NCBI GenBank assembly: GCA_021789715.1
Contig: JAJYJE010000011.1
Location: 1 to 12,592, forward strand
DNA length: 12,592 nucleotides
From: a bacterium
Lineage (GTDB): Bacteria; Patescibacteriota; Doudnabacteria; UBA920
Reading direction: 5' to 3'
This document shows positions 5,442 through 12,561 of this stretch, one piece after another. Position 1 is the first letter of the stretch; the number at the start of each line of letters is the position of its first letter. The notes below the pieces were generated by a model. It was not told where the DNA came from. It worked only from the letters and a program-made list of their open reading frames with translations, and searched no databases. Both the position numbers and the translations under genes were made by a program.

Positions 5442-6923
5442 TCCCGGATGCTTCTTATGCCAGTCCGTCGCCTGCTGGTAGGCGTAGCCGACATTGAAGA
5501 TTTCCTGTTCGCCCCACTGCGGGCCGATAATCTGCAGGCCCACCGGCAGGCCGTCCATCGACGGAGTCTCGCCGTCTCTCGGCCGAGCGAAGCCGCAAGG
5601 CACCGACAAAGCGGGCAAGCCCGCCAACGAACCTGGAATATTCAACTGGTCTGTAATATAGCCGAACAACGGATCGTCCGCCGCACGGCCGAGCTTTTGC
5701 GCCACGGATGGGGCGACCGGGCAAGCCAGCACGTCCACGTTCTTAAAAGTATCGGCGAACTCGTTGACAATCAGCCGCCTAACCTTTTGCGCCTTTTTGT
5801 AGTAGGCATCGTAATAACCGGCCGACAAAACGTAAGTGCCGGTTAAAACGCGGCGTTTGGCTTCGTCCCCAAAACCTTCGGCGCGCGATTTTTCGTAAAC
5901 TTCCAACAGATTGCCTGCTTGCTTGGTGACATGGCCATAGCGGATGCCGTCATAACGGGCCAGGTTCGATGATACTTCGGACGGACAAACTATCGCGTAG
6001 ACCAGCGAGCCGTATTTTGTGTTCGGCAAATGGACTTCTTTGACTTTGGCTCCCAACTTTTCCAATTCCTTAATGGCATCCATAACGCGCTGTCTTACGC
6101 CCGCTTCCATCCCGTCGACAAAATATTCCTTGGGAATGCCAATGGTCATGCCTTTAATATCGGCTGATAAATTTTTGGCATACCCCGGCACCTCGTCGCG
6201 GCCGGTGGTGGAATCTTTCTCGTCGCGGCCGGAAGTAAGCTCCGCAATATGCGCCAAATCTTCCACGCTGTAAGCTACCGCGCCAATGGAGTCAAGCGAG
6301 CTGCCCATGGCGATAACGCCATAACGGCTGACTCTGCCGTATGTCGGTTTCCAGCCGCTAATGCCGCAAAACGAGGCGGGCACGCGGATGCTGCCGCCGG
6401 TCTCCGTGGCCGTCGCCCACGGCGCCAGGCCGGCCGCGACCGCGGCGGCCGAACCGGAAGACGACCCTCCGGGCATGCGCGTTTTGTCCCACGGGTTCTT
6501 GGTCGCGCCGTAAGCGGAAGTTTCGCCGCTTGAGCCGTGCGCAAATTGATCGAGGTTGGTCTTGCCGAGCAGGACCGCTTTTTGATCTTTTAATTTCCCG
6601 ATGACGGTAGAATCGTACGGCGCGACGTAATTATCCAAAATCTTGGAAGCGGCCGTAGTGCGGGTGCCGGCGGCGCAAAACAAATCTTTGGCCGCGTATG
6701 GAATCCCGCACAAAAACGGGTTTTCCCCAGGACTGGCAATATAGTTATCGGCGATTTTCGCCTGGGCAAGCGCCTCTTCCTCGCACACCGTGATGAACGC
6801 GTTAAGATCGCTCTTTTTAATGCGCGCCAAAAAATATTCCGCCAGTTCGACGGAAGAAATTTTCTTCGCATCTAAATCTTTACGGAGCTCGGTTAAACTT
6901 TTGTAAGCGTGTTCTTCGGCCAT
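5433..6923 (-). CDS. gatA: Asp/Glu-tRNA amidotransferase subunit A
   Basis: GatA is the glutaminase of the GatCAB complex, releasing ammonia that travels to GatB. The 496-aa protein has the amidase-signature core with all three catalytic residues: Lys79 in YAAKD, Ser154 in the [11 protein letters not shown] segment (cis-Ser), and Ser178, the nucleophile, in [10 protein letters not shown]. The numbering equals that known for Staphylococcus aureus GatA. The C-terminus ends HKKHPGSD, and its last two codons and stop derive from the heptamer array at 5414-5441, so the natural end was probably altered when that array arose. No Shine-Dalgarno sequence is present: the ATG directly follows an A/T-rich heptamer array (6929-6977). 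GatC lies 112 bp upstream and should be cotranscribed. Confidence 0.96.
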   Translation of the reverse strand: MAEEHAYKSLTELRKDLDAKKISSVELAEYFLARIKKSDLNAFITVCEEEALAQAKIADNYIASPGENPFLCGIPYAAKDLFCAAGTRTTAASKILDNYVAPYDSTVIGKLKDQKAVLLGKTNLDQFAHGSSGETSAYGATKNPWDKTRMPGGSSSGSAAAVAAGLAPWATATETGGSIRVPASFCGISGWKPTYGRVSRYGVIAMGSSLDSIGAVAYSVEDLAHIAELTSGRDEKDSTTGRDEVPGYAKNLSADIKGMTIGIPKEYFVDGMEAGVRQRVMDAIKELEKLGAKVKEVHLPNTKYGSLVYAIVCPSEVSSNLARYDGIRYGHVTKQAGNLLEVYEKSRAEGFGDEAKRRVLTGTYVLSAGYYDAYYKKAQKVRRLIVNEFADTFKNVDVLACPVAPSVAQKLGRAADDPLFGYITDQLNIPGSLAGLPALSVPCGFARPRDGETPSMDGLPVGLQIIGPQWGEQEIFNVGYAYQQATDWHKKHPGSD

Positions 6924-6928
6924 AAAAA

Positions 6929-7035
6929 ATCAAAATGTAAATATCAAAAATCAAAATGACAATGCAAAATGTAAAATATGACCGTCCGCCTGCCGCGGAT
7001 GCATTGATTTTACATTTTGATTTTTGTATTTTGAT
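6929..7035. repeat. Inverted heptamer arrays around a GC hairpin, gatC/gatA junction
   Basis: Seven plus-strand heptamers in one register occupy 6929-6977 (ATCAAAA, TGTAAAT, ATCAAAA, ATCAAAA, TGACAAT, GCAAAAT, GTAAAAT). Five inverse heptamers occupy 7001-7035 (minus strand: ATCAAAA, TACAAAA, ATCAAAA, TGTAAAA, TCAATGC). Between them is the perfect small hairpin TCCGC-CTGCC-GCGGA (6985-6999). The right array starts at the gatC stop and the left ends near the gatA start, so the element fills the whole junction and could fold in the gatCA mRNA. Confidence 0.85.
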
Positions 7036-7317
7036 TTATAATATCGCTTTCACCTTGTAAAACCCGTCTTTAATTTCCGGTGCCTGGGAAAAAATCGCTT
7101 CGTGGTTTTCCGCTTCCGCGCTCCGGTCCTCGCGCTGGACATTGACCAAGCCGGTGACCTGGGAGACTTCTTCCAGCCCCGTCGTATCAACCTTCTTTAA
7201 TTCTTCCACATAATCCAAAACGGCGGAGAGTTCTTTTTGAAACTTTTCCACTTCCGCGTCGGTCAGCGCTATGCGTGCCAAGCGAGCGATTTTTATGACT
7301 TCATCACGGGTAAGCAT
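7036..7317 (-). CDS. gatC: Asp/Glu-tRNA amidotransferase subunit C
   Basis: GatC is the small belt-like subunit that wraps GatA and GatB and stabilises the complex. The 93-aa protein matches the family in length and pattern: an N-terminal helix LTRDEVIKIARLARIALTD, then EVEKFQKELSAVLDYVEELKKVDTTG, and the C-terminal REDR followed later by PEIKDGFYKVKAIL. The frame is open 81 bp further upstream, but the extra residues are not family-like. The ATG at 7317 lies exactly 6 nt after a TGTTATACT extended -10, the same geometry as holB, so a leaderless message is predicted. This promoter probably serves gatC-gatA-(cassette)-gatB. secA lies upstream on the same strand, 113 bp away. Confidence 0.95.
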   Translation of the reverse strand: MLTRDEVIKIARLARIALTDAEVEKFQKELSAVLDYVEELKKVDTTGLEEVSQVTGLVNVQREDRSAEAENHEAIFSQAPEIKDGFYKVKAIL

Positions 7318-7323
7318 AAAAGA

Positions 7324-7352
7324 AGTATAACAAAACCCCGGAAATTGAACAA
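7324..7352 (-). promoter_or_regulatory. Promoter of the gatCAB genes, predicted leaderless
   Basis: The minus strand reads TTGTTC (7347-7352), 17 bp, then TATACT (7324-7329) preceded by TGT, so both a -35 and an extended -10 are present. Six bases separate the -10 from the gatC ATG. The -35 lies within one arm of the 13-bp inverted repeat 7345-7398. Confidence 0.65.
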
Positions 7353-7398
7353 GATTGGGCAAAATTAAATAAGACTGCCGGTTGGCAATCTTGTTCAA
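7345..7398. repeat. 13-bp perfect inverted repeat, secA/gatC junction
   Basis: TTGAACAAGATTG (7345-7357) and its exact complement (7386-7398) are 28 bp apart. Looser copies (ATTGAACAA- and ATTAAATAA-like strings) recur on both sides, including the stretch up to the secA stop. It could act as a secA transcript end, but no T-run follows the hairpin on either strand. It also overlaps the gatC -35. Confidence 0.75.
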
Positions 7399-7430
7399 GT
7401 TTATTTAATTAATAAATTTTGTTCAATTAC

Positions 7431-9800
7431 TCAAATTCCGTGCTGGTTGAGGTAAAGAAAAATCGATTTGGCCAGCCGGCTGGAGATATCCCGCTTCATA
7501 TGGTCGAACAGCCTGTTGCCTTCCAAAATAAAATCAATCAGCGGATCCTCGGAAGCGTAACTGAACAGCCCCGCCTCTTCTTTGAGCGTGTCCATTAACT
7601 CCAACTGGTCGCTCCAGTGATCGTCGATAATCTGGAGGACCAGGCTCTGCGATGCGCCAAACACTTCGGGATCGTCTTTGATTTTTTGGGCGCGCTGCCA
7701 CAGATAGTCGGCGGTTTTAGCGCGCGCCGATTCCAGGGCCGCCTGCTTGGCCCTGTTTTGCGCGGCGGGCGCTTTAAACAATCCGGCCAGTTCGGATTCA
7801 TCCAGCTCGATAAAAAAAATATCTAGGAATCCCAGCTTGACCAATTTGACGTCATTCAGGGCAAAAATCCTTTCCACCTCACCGGTTACGCATTGGTGCA
7901 AAAATTCCATAAAATTTTCCGGATTCTCCAAAAGCGAATCGCGCAGATGATATACCGTCCCGCGCTGAAAACTGGTTACGCTGTCGTACTTATAGAGGTA
8001 CAGCCGGCCGTCCAAGTTCTTGCTCTCCACAAAATCCTGGGCGCGCTTGAACGCTTCATCCAGCCCCCTGCCCGAAATATACTCGTCTTCGGCCATATCG
8101 AGGTTTTCCATCACGTCAATTATTTTTTCGCTGCCGAACAACTGCATAATCTCGTCTTCCATAGAAATCAAAAATTGCGACTCGCCCGGCTCGCCCTGCC
8201 GGCCGCTCCGGCCAATCAGCTGATCGTCAATCCGGCGGCTTTCGTGCCGCTCGGTCCCGAGCACGTACAGCCCGCCGGCCTGCTCAACGCCGGTACCCAG
8301 GAGAATGTCGGTGCCGCGGCCGGCCATATTGGTCGCCACGGTAATCATTCCCGCCTGGCCGCCCCGGGCGATTTTTTCCGCTTCCGCCCGATTATCCGCC
8401 GCGGTCAGGAGCTGGTGGGGTAAATTTTCACCGTTCAAAATATCCGAAACCGCATGGGCGGTTTCCACATTGCGCGCGCCTATGAGAAGCGGCTGGCCGC
8501 GTTGGCGAATTTGCCGGACTTTTTTGATCAGCCCCAAAAATTTGCCCTTTTCCGTTTTGAAAAACAAGTCATTATGATCGACGCGAACAATCGGACGGTT
8601 GGTGGGAATCTGCACGACATCAAGCTTGTAAACCTGGTTGAATTCATCGCGGGCGCGCATAACCGTACCGCTCATGCCGGACAGCTTTTCGTACATCGGG
8701 AAAAAATTTTGAAAAGTTACGCTCGCCTGGGTCCGGTCCGCGCCTTTAACCTTTACGCGCTCCTTGGCTTCAATGGCCTGATGAACGCCGTCGGTAAACC
8801 GGCGGCCCGGCAATACCCGTCCGGTAAATTCGTCCACAATTTGCACGCCATCTGGCGTAACAATGTAATCCCGATCCTTCTCGAACAGCGTCTTGGCCCG
8901 CAGGCAGACATCGAGGTAAAACACGTACATGGGGTTATTCTCGCTAAAAAGCGGGCTGCCGAGCAATCGCTCCGCGTGGTCAAGTCCCGCGTTGGTCATA
9001 GCCGCGGTTTTGTGGACATAGTCCACCACGTAATCCTTTTCTTCTTCCAGCCGGCCCACAATGCCGGTAAACAGGTCGTATTCATTGCGCTGCTCTTTGA
9101 CCGGTTCGGCAATAATGAGCGGCGTACGCGACTCATCGATTAAAATACTGTCGATTTCGTCGACAATTCCAAAGCGCAGCGGATGATCGGCCCGCAACAC
9201 CCGATCCGCCCGGCGATAAACCAGATTATCCCTCAAGTAGTCAAAACCGATTTCCTGGTTGGAAACATAAGTAACGTCCGCCGCGTAGGCTTTGCGGTGC
9301 TCCTCGTTCTTCATAGACGAGGTTACGTAAGAGGCGGACAAGCCCAAAAAATCATAAAGCTTGCCCATTTCCGTAGCATCACGCTCCGCCAAATAATCGT
9401 TAGTGGTCACCAAATGCACGCCCTTGCCTTCCAAAGCATTCAGGTATACAGGCATAGTCTCCATTAAAGTTTTGCCTTCTCCGGCCTTCATTTCCGCGAC
9501 TTTGCCTTTATGGATAATAATGCCGGCCAAAATCTGCACGGCATAAGGCATTTTGCCCAAGACGCGCCGCGCCGCTTCGTTGGCCACGGCAAAAGCCGGA
9601 ACCAGCAGCGTATCAAGCGGCTTGCCTTTTTTAAGGTCATCACGGAATGCCAGCGTAGCCAGTTTAAGCTCCCGATCGGTCCAGGCTTTAAGCTCCTCGC
9701 GCTCGCGCATTACCAGCTTGACCCGGTACTCAATATCATTAAGCTCCATCCGATCAATGTACCGGTTAGCTGCGTCCTTTAATTTTTCGACAAAAGACAT
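7431..9800 (-). CDS. secA: Protein translocase ATPase SecA
   Basis: SecA is the cytoplasmic motor that pushes unfolded preproteins through SecYEG. The 789-aa protein contains Walker A MKAGEGKT (104-111), the DEAD-box-like VDEIDSILIDESRTPL segment (213-228), the preprotein cross-linking domain (about 225-370), the second helicase half with NMAGRGTDILLG (491-502) and QLIGRSGRQGEPGE (527-540), and the helical scaffold/wing region to the end. It stops at YLNQHGI and lacks the C-terminal linker and CxCxSG...HC zinc/SecB-binding tail of E. coli SecA (901 aa); short SecAs of this kind are common in lineages without SecB. The start MSFVEKLKD is family-like. It has its own promoter and a leader of about 85 nt without a clear Shine-Dalgarno sequence directly before the ATG. 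Confidence 0.97.
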   Translation of the reverse strand: MSFVEKLKDAANRYIDRMELNDIEYRVKLVMREREELKAWTDRELKLATLAFRDDLKKGKPLDTLLVPAFAVANEAARRVLGKMPYAVQILAGIIIHKGKVAEMKAGEGKTLMETMPVYLNALEGKGVHLVTTNDYLAERDATEMGKLYDFLGLSASYVTSSMKNEEHRKAYAADVTYVSNQEIGFDYLRDNLVYRRADRVLRADHPLRFGIVDEIDSILIDESRTPLIIAEPVKEQRNEYDLFTGIVGRLEEEKDYVVDYVHKTAAMTNAGLDHAERLLGSPLFSENNPMYVFYLDVCLRAKTLFEKDRDYIVTPDGVQIVDEFTGRVLPGRRFTDGVHQAIEAKERVKVKGADRTQASVTFQNFFPMYEKLSGMSGTVMRARDEFNQVYKLDVVQIPTNRPIVRVDHNDLFFKTEKGKFLGLIKKVRQIRQRGQPLLIGARNVETAHAVSDILNGENLPHQLLTAADNRAEAEKIARGGQAGMITVATNMAGRGTDILLGTGVEQAGGLYVLGTERHESRRIDDQLIGRSGRQGEPGESQFLISMEDEIMQLFGSEKIIDVMENLDMAEDEYISGRGLDEAFKRAQDFVESKNLDGRLYLYKYDSVTSFQRGTVYHLRDSLLENPENFMEFLHQCVTGEVERIFALNDVKLVKLGFLDIFFIELDESELAGLFKAPAAQNRAKQAALESARAKTADYLWQRAQKIKDDPEVFGASQSLVLQIIDDHWSDQLELMDTLKEEAGLFSYASEDPLIDFILEGNRLFDHMKRDISSRLAKSIFLYLNQHGI

Positions 9801-9885
9801 ACCTGTAAACTTCCCTCTCCGAGTCTTAGGGAGGTCTGGGAGAGACTGGTTTTAGACAATTTTTATTTCTTTGAGATCTTTTTCC
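9801..9885 (-). promoter_or_regulatory. Structured secA 5' leader
   Basis: From the predicted start near 9885 the secA message has about 85 nt of leader, unlike the leaderless holB and gatC. It contains self-complementary segments: GGAGAG/CTCTCC (9839-9844 with 9815-9820 on the plus strand) and, as an alternative pairing, AGTCT/AGACT (9822-9826 with 9843-9847). Two exclusive pairings could allow control of secA translation, but this is speculative. A Shine-Dalgarno-like GGGAAG lies more than 10 nt upstream of the ATG. Confidence 0.3.
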
Positions 9886-9891
9886 CGCTAA

Positions 9892-9920
9892 ATTATACCA
9901 CACTTTTTTCCAAAACCCAA
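9892..9920 (-). promoter_or_regulatory. Promoter of secA
   Basis: The minus strand reads TTGGGT (9915-9920), a 17-bp spacer ending in TGG, then TATAAT (9892-9897). Spacing and -10 are ideal and the -10 is extended. It is one of the best promoters in the window. Confidence 0.75.
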
Positions 9921-9930
9921 ATTCAACTCC

Positions 9931-10053
9931 TTAGCGCCCGGTGGGTGGGCGTCGAAAAATAATCGCGGATGGGCCGTAACTTGATTGCATTACCGTCATG
10001 GCATTATTCCATTTTTTCTTTTCTAAATCTTTCGCTTGTTTAGTGCCAGCCAT
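9931..10053 (-). CDS. Possible small protein, 40 aa, unknown
   Basis: An ORF encodes MAGTKQAKDLEKKKWNNAMT, then VMQSSYGPSA and a basic PPTGR-type tail. It has a TAG just upstream of the ATG, an AAAGGG stretch 3 nt before the ATG that could serve as a ribosome site, and ends 10 bp before the secA -35. The composition (charged N-terminal helix, then a hydrophobic-basic tail) is protein-like, but no family is recognised and no promoter is evident in the GC-rich sequence directly upstream. The last codons overlap the small dyad CGCCC-7-GGGCG. It may be chance. Confidence 0.3.
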   Translation of the reverse strand: MAGTKQAKDLEKKKWNNAMTVMQSSYGPSAIIFRRPPTGR

Positions 10054-10188
10054 AAACCCTTTCCACTAGGAGAGCAGGAGAGGAGGCGGACCGGAAACGG
10101 CCTGTCAAGGAAGGCTCCGGCTTCACCAACCCGCAAATCCGCAACCTAACTCGCACCAAAGCTGGGGATTTCCTCGTAGAATAAGAGG
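10054..10188. other. Intergenic stretch with no recognised gene
   Basis: Together with 9801-10053 this forms a region of about 430 bp between secA and lemA. The stretch is GC-rich and purine-rich in part and contains CCG-GAAA-CGG (a GNRA-loop-type mini-hairpin near 10090-10099) and GGCTCCGGC. I looked for tRNA, SRP RNA, RNase P and tmRNA signatures on both strands and saw none. An unrecognised small RNA remains possible. Confidence 0.4.
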
Positions 10189-10206
10189 TGGTATACTGTA
10201 TATACC
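10189..10206 (+). promoter_or_regulatory. lemA promoter with overlapping dyad
   Basis: TGGTATACT is an extended -10 (hexamer 10192-10197) giving a leader of about 28 nt before lemA. It is embedded in the perfect dyad GGTATA-CTGTA-TATACC (10190-10206), which could be an operator for a regulator blocking the -10. The -35 region is poor. Confidence 0.5.
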
Positions 10207-10231
10207 ATTATTAAAAACTACAAAACAGCTT

Positions 10232-10780
10232 ATGACAATTGCCCTTATAGTGATTATTATCCTGGCAATAATCCTCATCGCCATATTTAACGGCCTGGTC
10301 CAGTCCCGCAACCGCGTGGATGAAGCCTGGAGCGATATTGACGTCCAGTTAAAGCGCCGATACGACTTAATCCCCAACCTTGTCTCGACGGTTAAAGGCT
10401 ACGCCGCCCACGAGTCAGGCGTATTCGAAAAAGTCACGGCCGCCCGCACCGCGGCCATGAGCGCCGGTTCCATGCAAGACAAGCTGGCCCAGGAAAACGC
10501 CCTGTCCGGCACCTTGAAATCCCTGTTTGCCGTGGCGGAAAACTATCCGGAATTAAAAGCCAACCAGAACTTTCTCCAGCTGCAATCGGACCTAACCGAC
10601 ACGGAAGATAAAATCCAGGCCGCGCGCCGCTTCTATAACGGCAACGTCCGCGACTATAACACCAAGATCCAGCAGTTCCCGGGCAATATTTTTGCCTCCC
10701 TGTTCGGTTTTGCCAAGCGGGAGTTCTTCGGCATAGACGAGCACGGCCCGGAAGCGCAGCCGGTCAAAGTGCAATTCTAA
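10232..10780 (+). CDS. lemA: LemA family membrane protein
   Basis: LemA proteins are small membrane-anchored helical proteins often encoded beside the HtpX protease; their exact role is not settled. The 182-aa product has an N-terminal membrane helix (about 3-20), then the hallmark block [18 protein letters not shown] (26-43) followed directly by DLIPNLV and TVKGYAAHE, and the second block [13 protein letters not shown] followed by [13 protein letters not shown] and YN-KI--FP. The body should be a soluble helical bundle with its first helix in the membrane. No Shine-Dalgarno sequence precedes the ATG, and nothing in the frame before it looks family-like. htpX follows 73 bp downstream on the same strand, the common pairing. 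Confidence 0.93.
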   Translation: MTIALIVIIILAIILIAIFNGLVQSRNRVDEAWSDIDVQLKRRYDLIPNLVSTVKGYAAHESGVFEKVTAARTAAMSAGSMQDKLAQENALSGTLKSLFAVAENYPELKANQNFLQLQSDLTDTEDKIQAARRFYNGNVRDYNTKIQQFPGNIFASLFGFAKREFFGIDEHGPEAQPVKVQF

Positions 10781-10782
10781 CC

Positions 10783-10848
10783 AATTAAACAATTTAACAT
10801 TATACACCTAGAGTAATCTCCGTTGTTTACTTGTTTAATTGTTAATTT
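10783..10848. repeat. Inverted octamer arrays between lemA and htpX
   Basis: Plus-strand octamers AATTAAAC and AATTTAAC (10783-10798) face three inverse octamers at 10825-10848 (minus strand: AAATTAAC, AATTAAAC, AAGTAAAC). The array fills almost the entire gap and ends 5 bp before the htpX ATG. The design matches the inverted heptamer arrays near gatA, with an 8-bp instead of a 7-bp unit. Confidence 0.75.
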
Positions 10849-10853
10849 GAGCC

Positions 10854-11795
10854 ATGCTCTCCTACCAATACATCAGCAAAAATAAGCGCGACAGCTGGAT
10901 TTTGATTTTCAGCTTTTTGGTCGTAATCACTATTTTAGGCTACTTGTTCGCCTACTATTTTAACAACCCCGGCATTTTGTATTTTGCCGTAATTTTCAGC
11001 CTCTGCTCGGCTTTATTTTCCTACTACTTCGCCGATTCGGTAACGCTGGCCGTATCCAAAGCGCAACCGGTGGAACGGTCAAGCAATCCCCAGCTCTATA
11101 ATATAGTGGAGAACCTTTGCATTGCCGCCGGCCTGCCCACGCCTAAAATTTACATTATCGACGATCCGGCGCCGAACGCTTTTGCCACCGGGCGGGATCC
11201 GCAGCACGCCGTAATCTGCTACACCTCAGGGATTTTGCGGCGCCTGGATAAAACGGAACTGGAAGGCGTAACCGCCCACGAGCTGTCGCATATCGGCAAC
11301 TACGATATCCGGCTGATGACGCTGGTGGTAGTATTGGTGGGTACGATCACGCTTTTAGGCAACATGTTTCTGCGGACCAGCTTCTTTGGCGGGCTTGGCG
11401 GCCGCAGGCGCGGCGAAGACGGCAATCTGGCCTTGCTGCTGGTGGCGGCCGGTATTTTGCTGGCGATTCTCTCCCCGCTCATTGCCACGCTTATCAAACT
11501 GGCCGTATCCCGCCAGCGCGAATACCTGGCCGACGCCAGCGGCGCCCTGCTGACCCGATACCCGGAAGGCCTGGCCCGCGCCTTGGAAAAAATTTCTTCC
11601 GACACCGCCCCTTTAACCGAAGCCAATAACGCCACCGCTCACTTATACATAGTTAATCCTTTCCATCAGGACAACGGCGAAATGGCCGCCCAAGCGACCG
11701 CCAACCACGGCGGGCGGGGCTGGTTTTCCGGACTGTTTAATACCCATCCGCCGATTGCCGAAAGAATAAAAAGGTTAAGGGAGATGAACCTGTAA
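10854..11795 (+). CDS. htpX: HtpX-type membrane zinc metalloprotease (M48B)
   Basis: HtpX is a membrane protease of envelope quality control. The 313-aa product has predicted membrane helices at about 14-32, 39-58, 153-174 and 190-212, the zinc-binding HELSH (142-146) with catalytic Glu143, and the downstream SRQREYLADASGA (219-231), in which Glu223 is the third zinc ligand. It also has the family features APNAFATGRDP (106-116) and NTHPPIAERIKRL (296-308). Length and order fit full-length HtpX. It lies 73 bp after lemA, probably in one transcript. No Shine-Dalgarno sequence is visible; the leader is the octamer repeat. No heat-shock operator precedes it here, in contrast to the CIRCE at the right end of the window. 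Confidence 0.95.
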   Translation: MLSYQYISKNKRDSWILIFSFLVVITILGYLFAYYFNNPGILYFAVIFSLCSALFSYYFADSVTLAVSKAQPVERSSNPQLYNIVENLCIAAGLPTPKIYIIDDPAPNAFATGRDPQHAVICYTSGILRRLDKTELEGVTAHELSHIGNYDIRLMTLVVVLVGTITLLGNMFLRTSFFGGLGGRRRGEDGNLALLLVAAGILLAILSPLIATLIKLAVSRQREYLADASGALLTRYPEGLARALEKISSDTAPLTEANNATAHLYIVNPFHQDNGEMAAQATANHGGRGWFSGLFNTHPPIAERIKRLREMNL

Positions 11796-11911
11796 ACCGC
11801 CGAGCAAACGCGGGTTATCTTGTAACATTTGATCATTCCAGCATCCTATCATAGCCTGTTTGAACGTTAAGATACCGGCACGTTAACATGGTTTCCGCTT
11901 CCCGCCGATTA

Positions 11912-12433
11912 TCAAAACAACAACTTGGCAATCACGTCGCCCCTAAATCCCCGCGCTTTTAATTTTTGAGCCAATTTTTGTTTTTGTTTGGTAGCCTCTT
12001 CAGAGAAGGTGTTATAAGAAATATTATCCCCGTCGGATTCCATATAACCGATATCCGCGACTTCTTTTTTTAAAAGCCGCTTGGCAATCGCTCTCTCCTC
12101 AGCAGCTGACAATCCTTCAGCCAAAACCTGTTCAACAAGCTCGACAGGAAGGCGCTTGCCTAACAGCTTTTTCTTGATTCCATAGAAACCAAAATTTTTG
12201 TAAGCCTTTAAGTTATCCAAAAAGATTTCCGCGTAACGCAAGTCGTCTATATAGCGCTGCTGACGCAGCTGCTCCAGAATTTTCTCAATAACGGCCGATG
12301 CGTAGCCCCGCCCCGCCATTTTGTGCCGGATCTCGCCCGCCGTCCTCAGGCGCAAAGACAACAAAAATACGGCGTAATCATACGCTTTTCCATAATTGTC
12401 CGGTTCCTGTACTTTAGCGGTTTTTTTCCACAT
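11912..12433 (-). CDS. recX: RecX family regulatory protein
   Basis: RecX binds RecA filaments and inhibits or remodels them during recombination and SOS repair. From the ATG at 12433 the protein has 173 aa. It shows RecX-type three-helix repeats: YDYAVFLLSLRLRTAGEIRHKM and ILEQLRQQRYIDDLRYAEIF followed by GIKKKLLGKRLP and ELVEQVL. The later part (ADIGYMESDGDN, then ATKQKQKLAQKLKARGFRGDVIAKLL) fits the third repeat with an acidic insertion. The frame is open to an ATG at 12481, but those 16 residues (Cys/Pro-rich) are not family-like and that ATG lies in a 30-bp dyad. No Shine-Dalgarno sequence is seen; a TATATT box about 20 nt upstream is a possible -10. recA is not in the window. Confidence 0.85.
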   Translation of the reverse strand: MWKKTAKVQEPDNYGKAYDYAVFLLSLRLRTAGEIRHKMAGRGYASAVIEKILEQLRQQRYIDDLRYAEIFLDNLKAYKNFGFYGIKKKLLGKRLPVELVEQVLAEGLSAAEERAIAKRLLKKEVADIGYMESDGDNISYNTFSEEATKQKQKLAQKLKARGFRGDVIAKLLF

Positions 12434-12480
12434 AATTACGCGGGGTTTCCAAATATATAAATTTGGGCAGATACACAGCA

Positions 12481-12510
12481 TATTTGCGAACCTGCTCAGG
12501 TGCGCAAATA
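12481..12510. promoter_or_regulatory. 30-bp near-perfect dyad between recX and the heat-shock promoter
   Basis: TATTTGCG (12481-12488) pairs with CGCAAATA (12503-12510), and inside it ACCTG (12490-12494) pairs with CAGGT (12497-12501) around a 2-bp centre. Only one position (12489/12502) is mismatched. No T-run follows on either strand, so a terminator is unlikely. An operator for recX or for the divergent gene is more likely. It does not fit the known LexA boxes I compared. Confidence 0.6.
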
Positions 12511-12522
12511 GGGATTGCTGTA

Positions 12523-12549
12523 TTAGCAGTCTGTTGACATGAGTGCTAA
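12523..12549. promoter_or_regulatory. CIRCE operator (HrcA binding site)
   Basis: TTAGCAGTC, a 9-bp spacer and GAGTGCTAA match the CIRCE consensus TTAGCACTC-N9-GAGTGCTAA in 17 of 18 arm positions with exact spacing. The spacer contains the TTGACA of the promoter, so HrcA binding would block polymerase. CIRCE elements control groESL, dnaK-grpE-hrcA and related heat-shock genes, one of which is expected to start beyond the right edge. Confidence 0.88.
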
Positions 12550-12561
12550 GTCTGTTATACT
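12534..12561 (+). promoter_or_regulatory. Near-consensus heat-shock promoter pointing off the right edge
   Basis: TTGACA (12534-12539), a 16-bp spacer and TATACT (12556-12561), preceded by TGT as an extended -10, form the strongest promoter in the window. A second possible extended -10, TGATATAAT, lies at 12571-12579. The predicted transcript begins near 12568 and its gene is not in the window. Confidence 0.8.

Noticed and set aside
7893..9143. Long plus-strand frames opposite secA (176 and 229 aa)
   Set aside because: They are mirror frames of a well-conserved SecA with no ribosome site or family motif.
10054..10190. SRP RNA, RNase P RNA, tmRNA or tRNA
   Set aside because: GGAA/GAGGAAA-like strings occur but the conserved neighbouring motifs and long-range pairings were not found on either strand.
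10123..10377. Minus-strand 84-aa frame over the lemA start
   Set aside because: It lies antisense to the conserved LemA block and the lemA promoter, with no support of its own.
12481..12510. LexA (SOS) box for recX
   Set aside because: The dyad has a 2-bp centre and ACCTG/CAGGT inner arms, which does not fit the CGAAC-N4-GTTCG or CTGT-N8-ACAG forms.
12481..12510. Intrinsic terminator
   Set aside because: The hairpin is strong but no T-run follows it in either direction.
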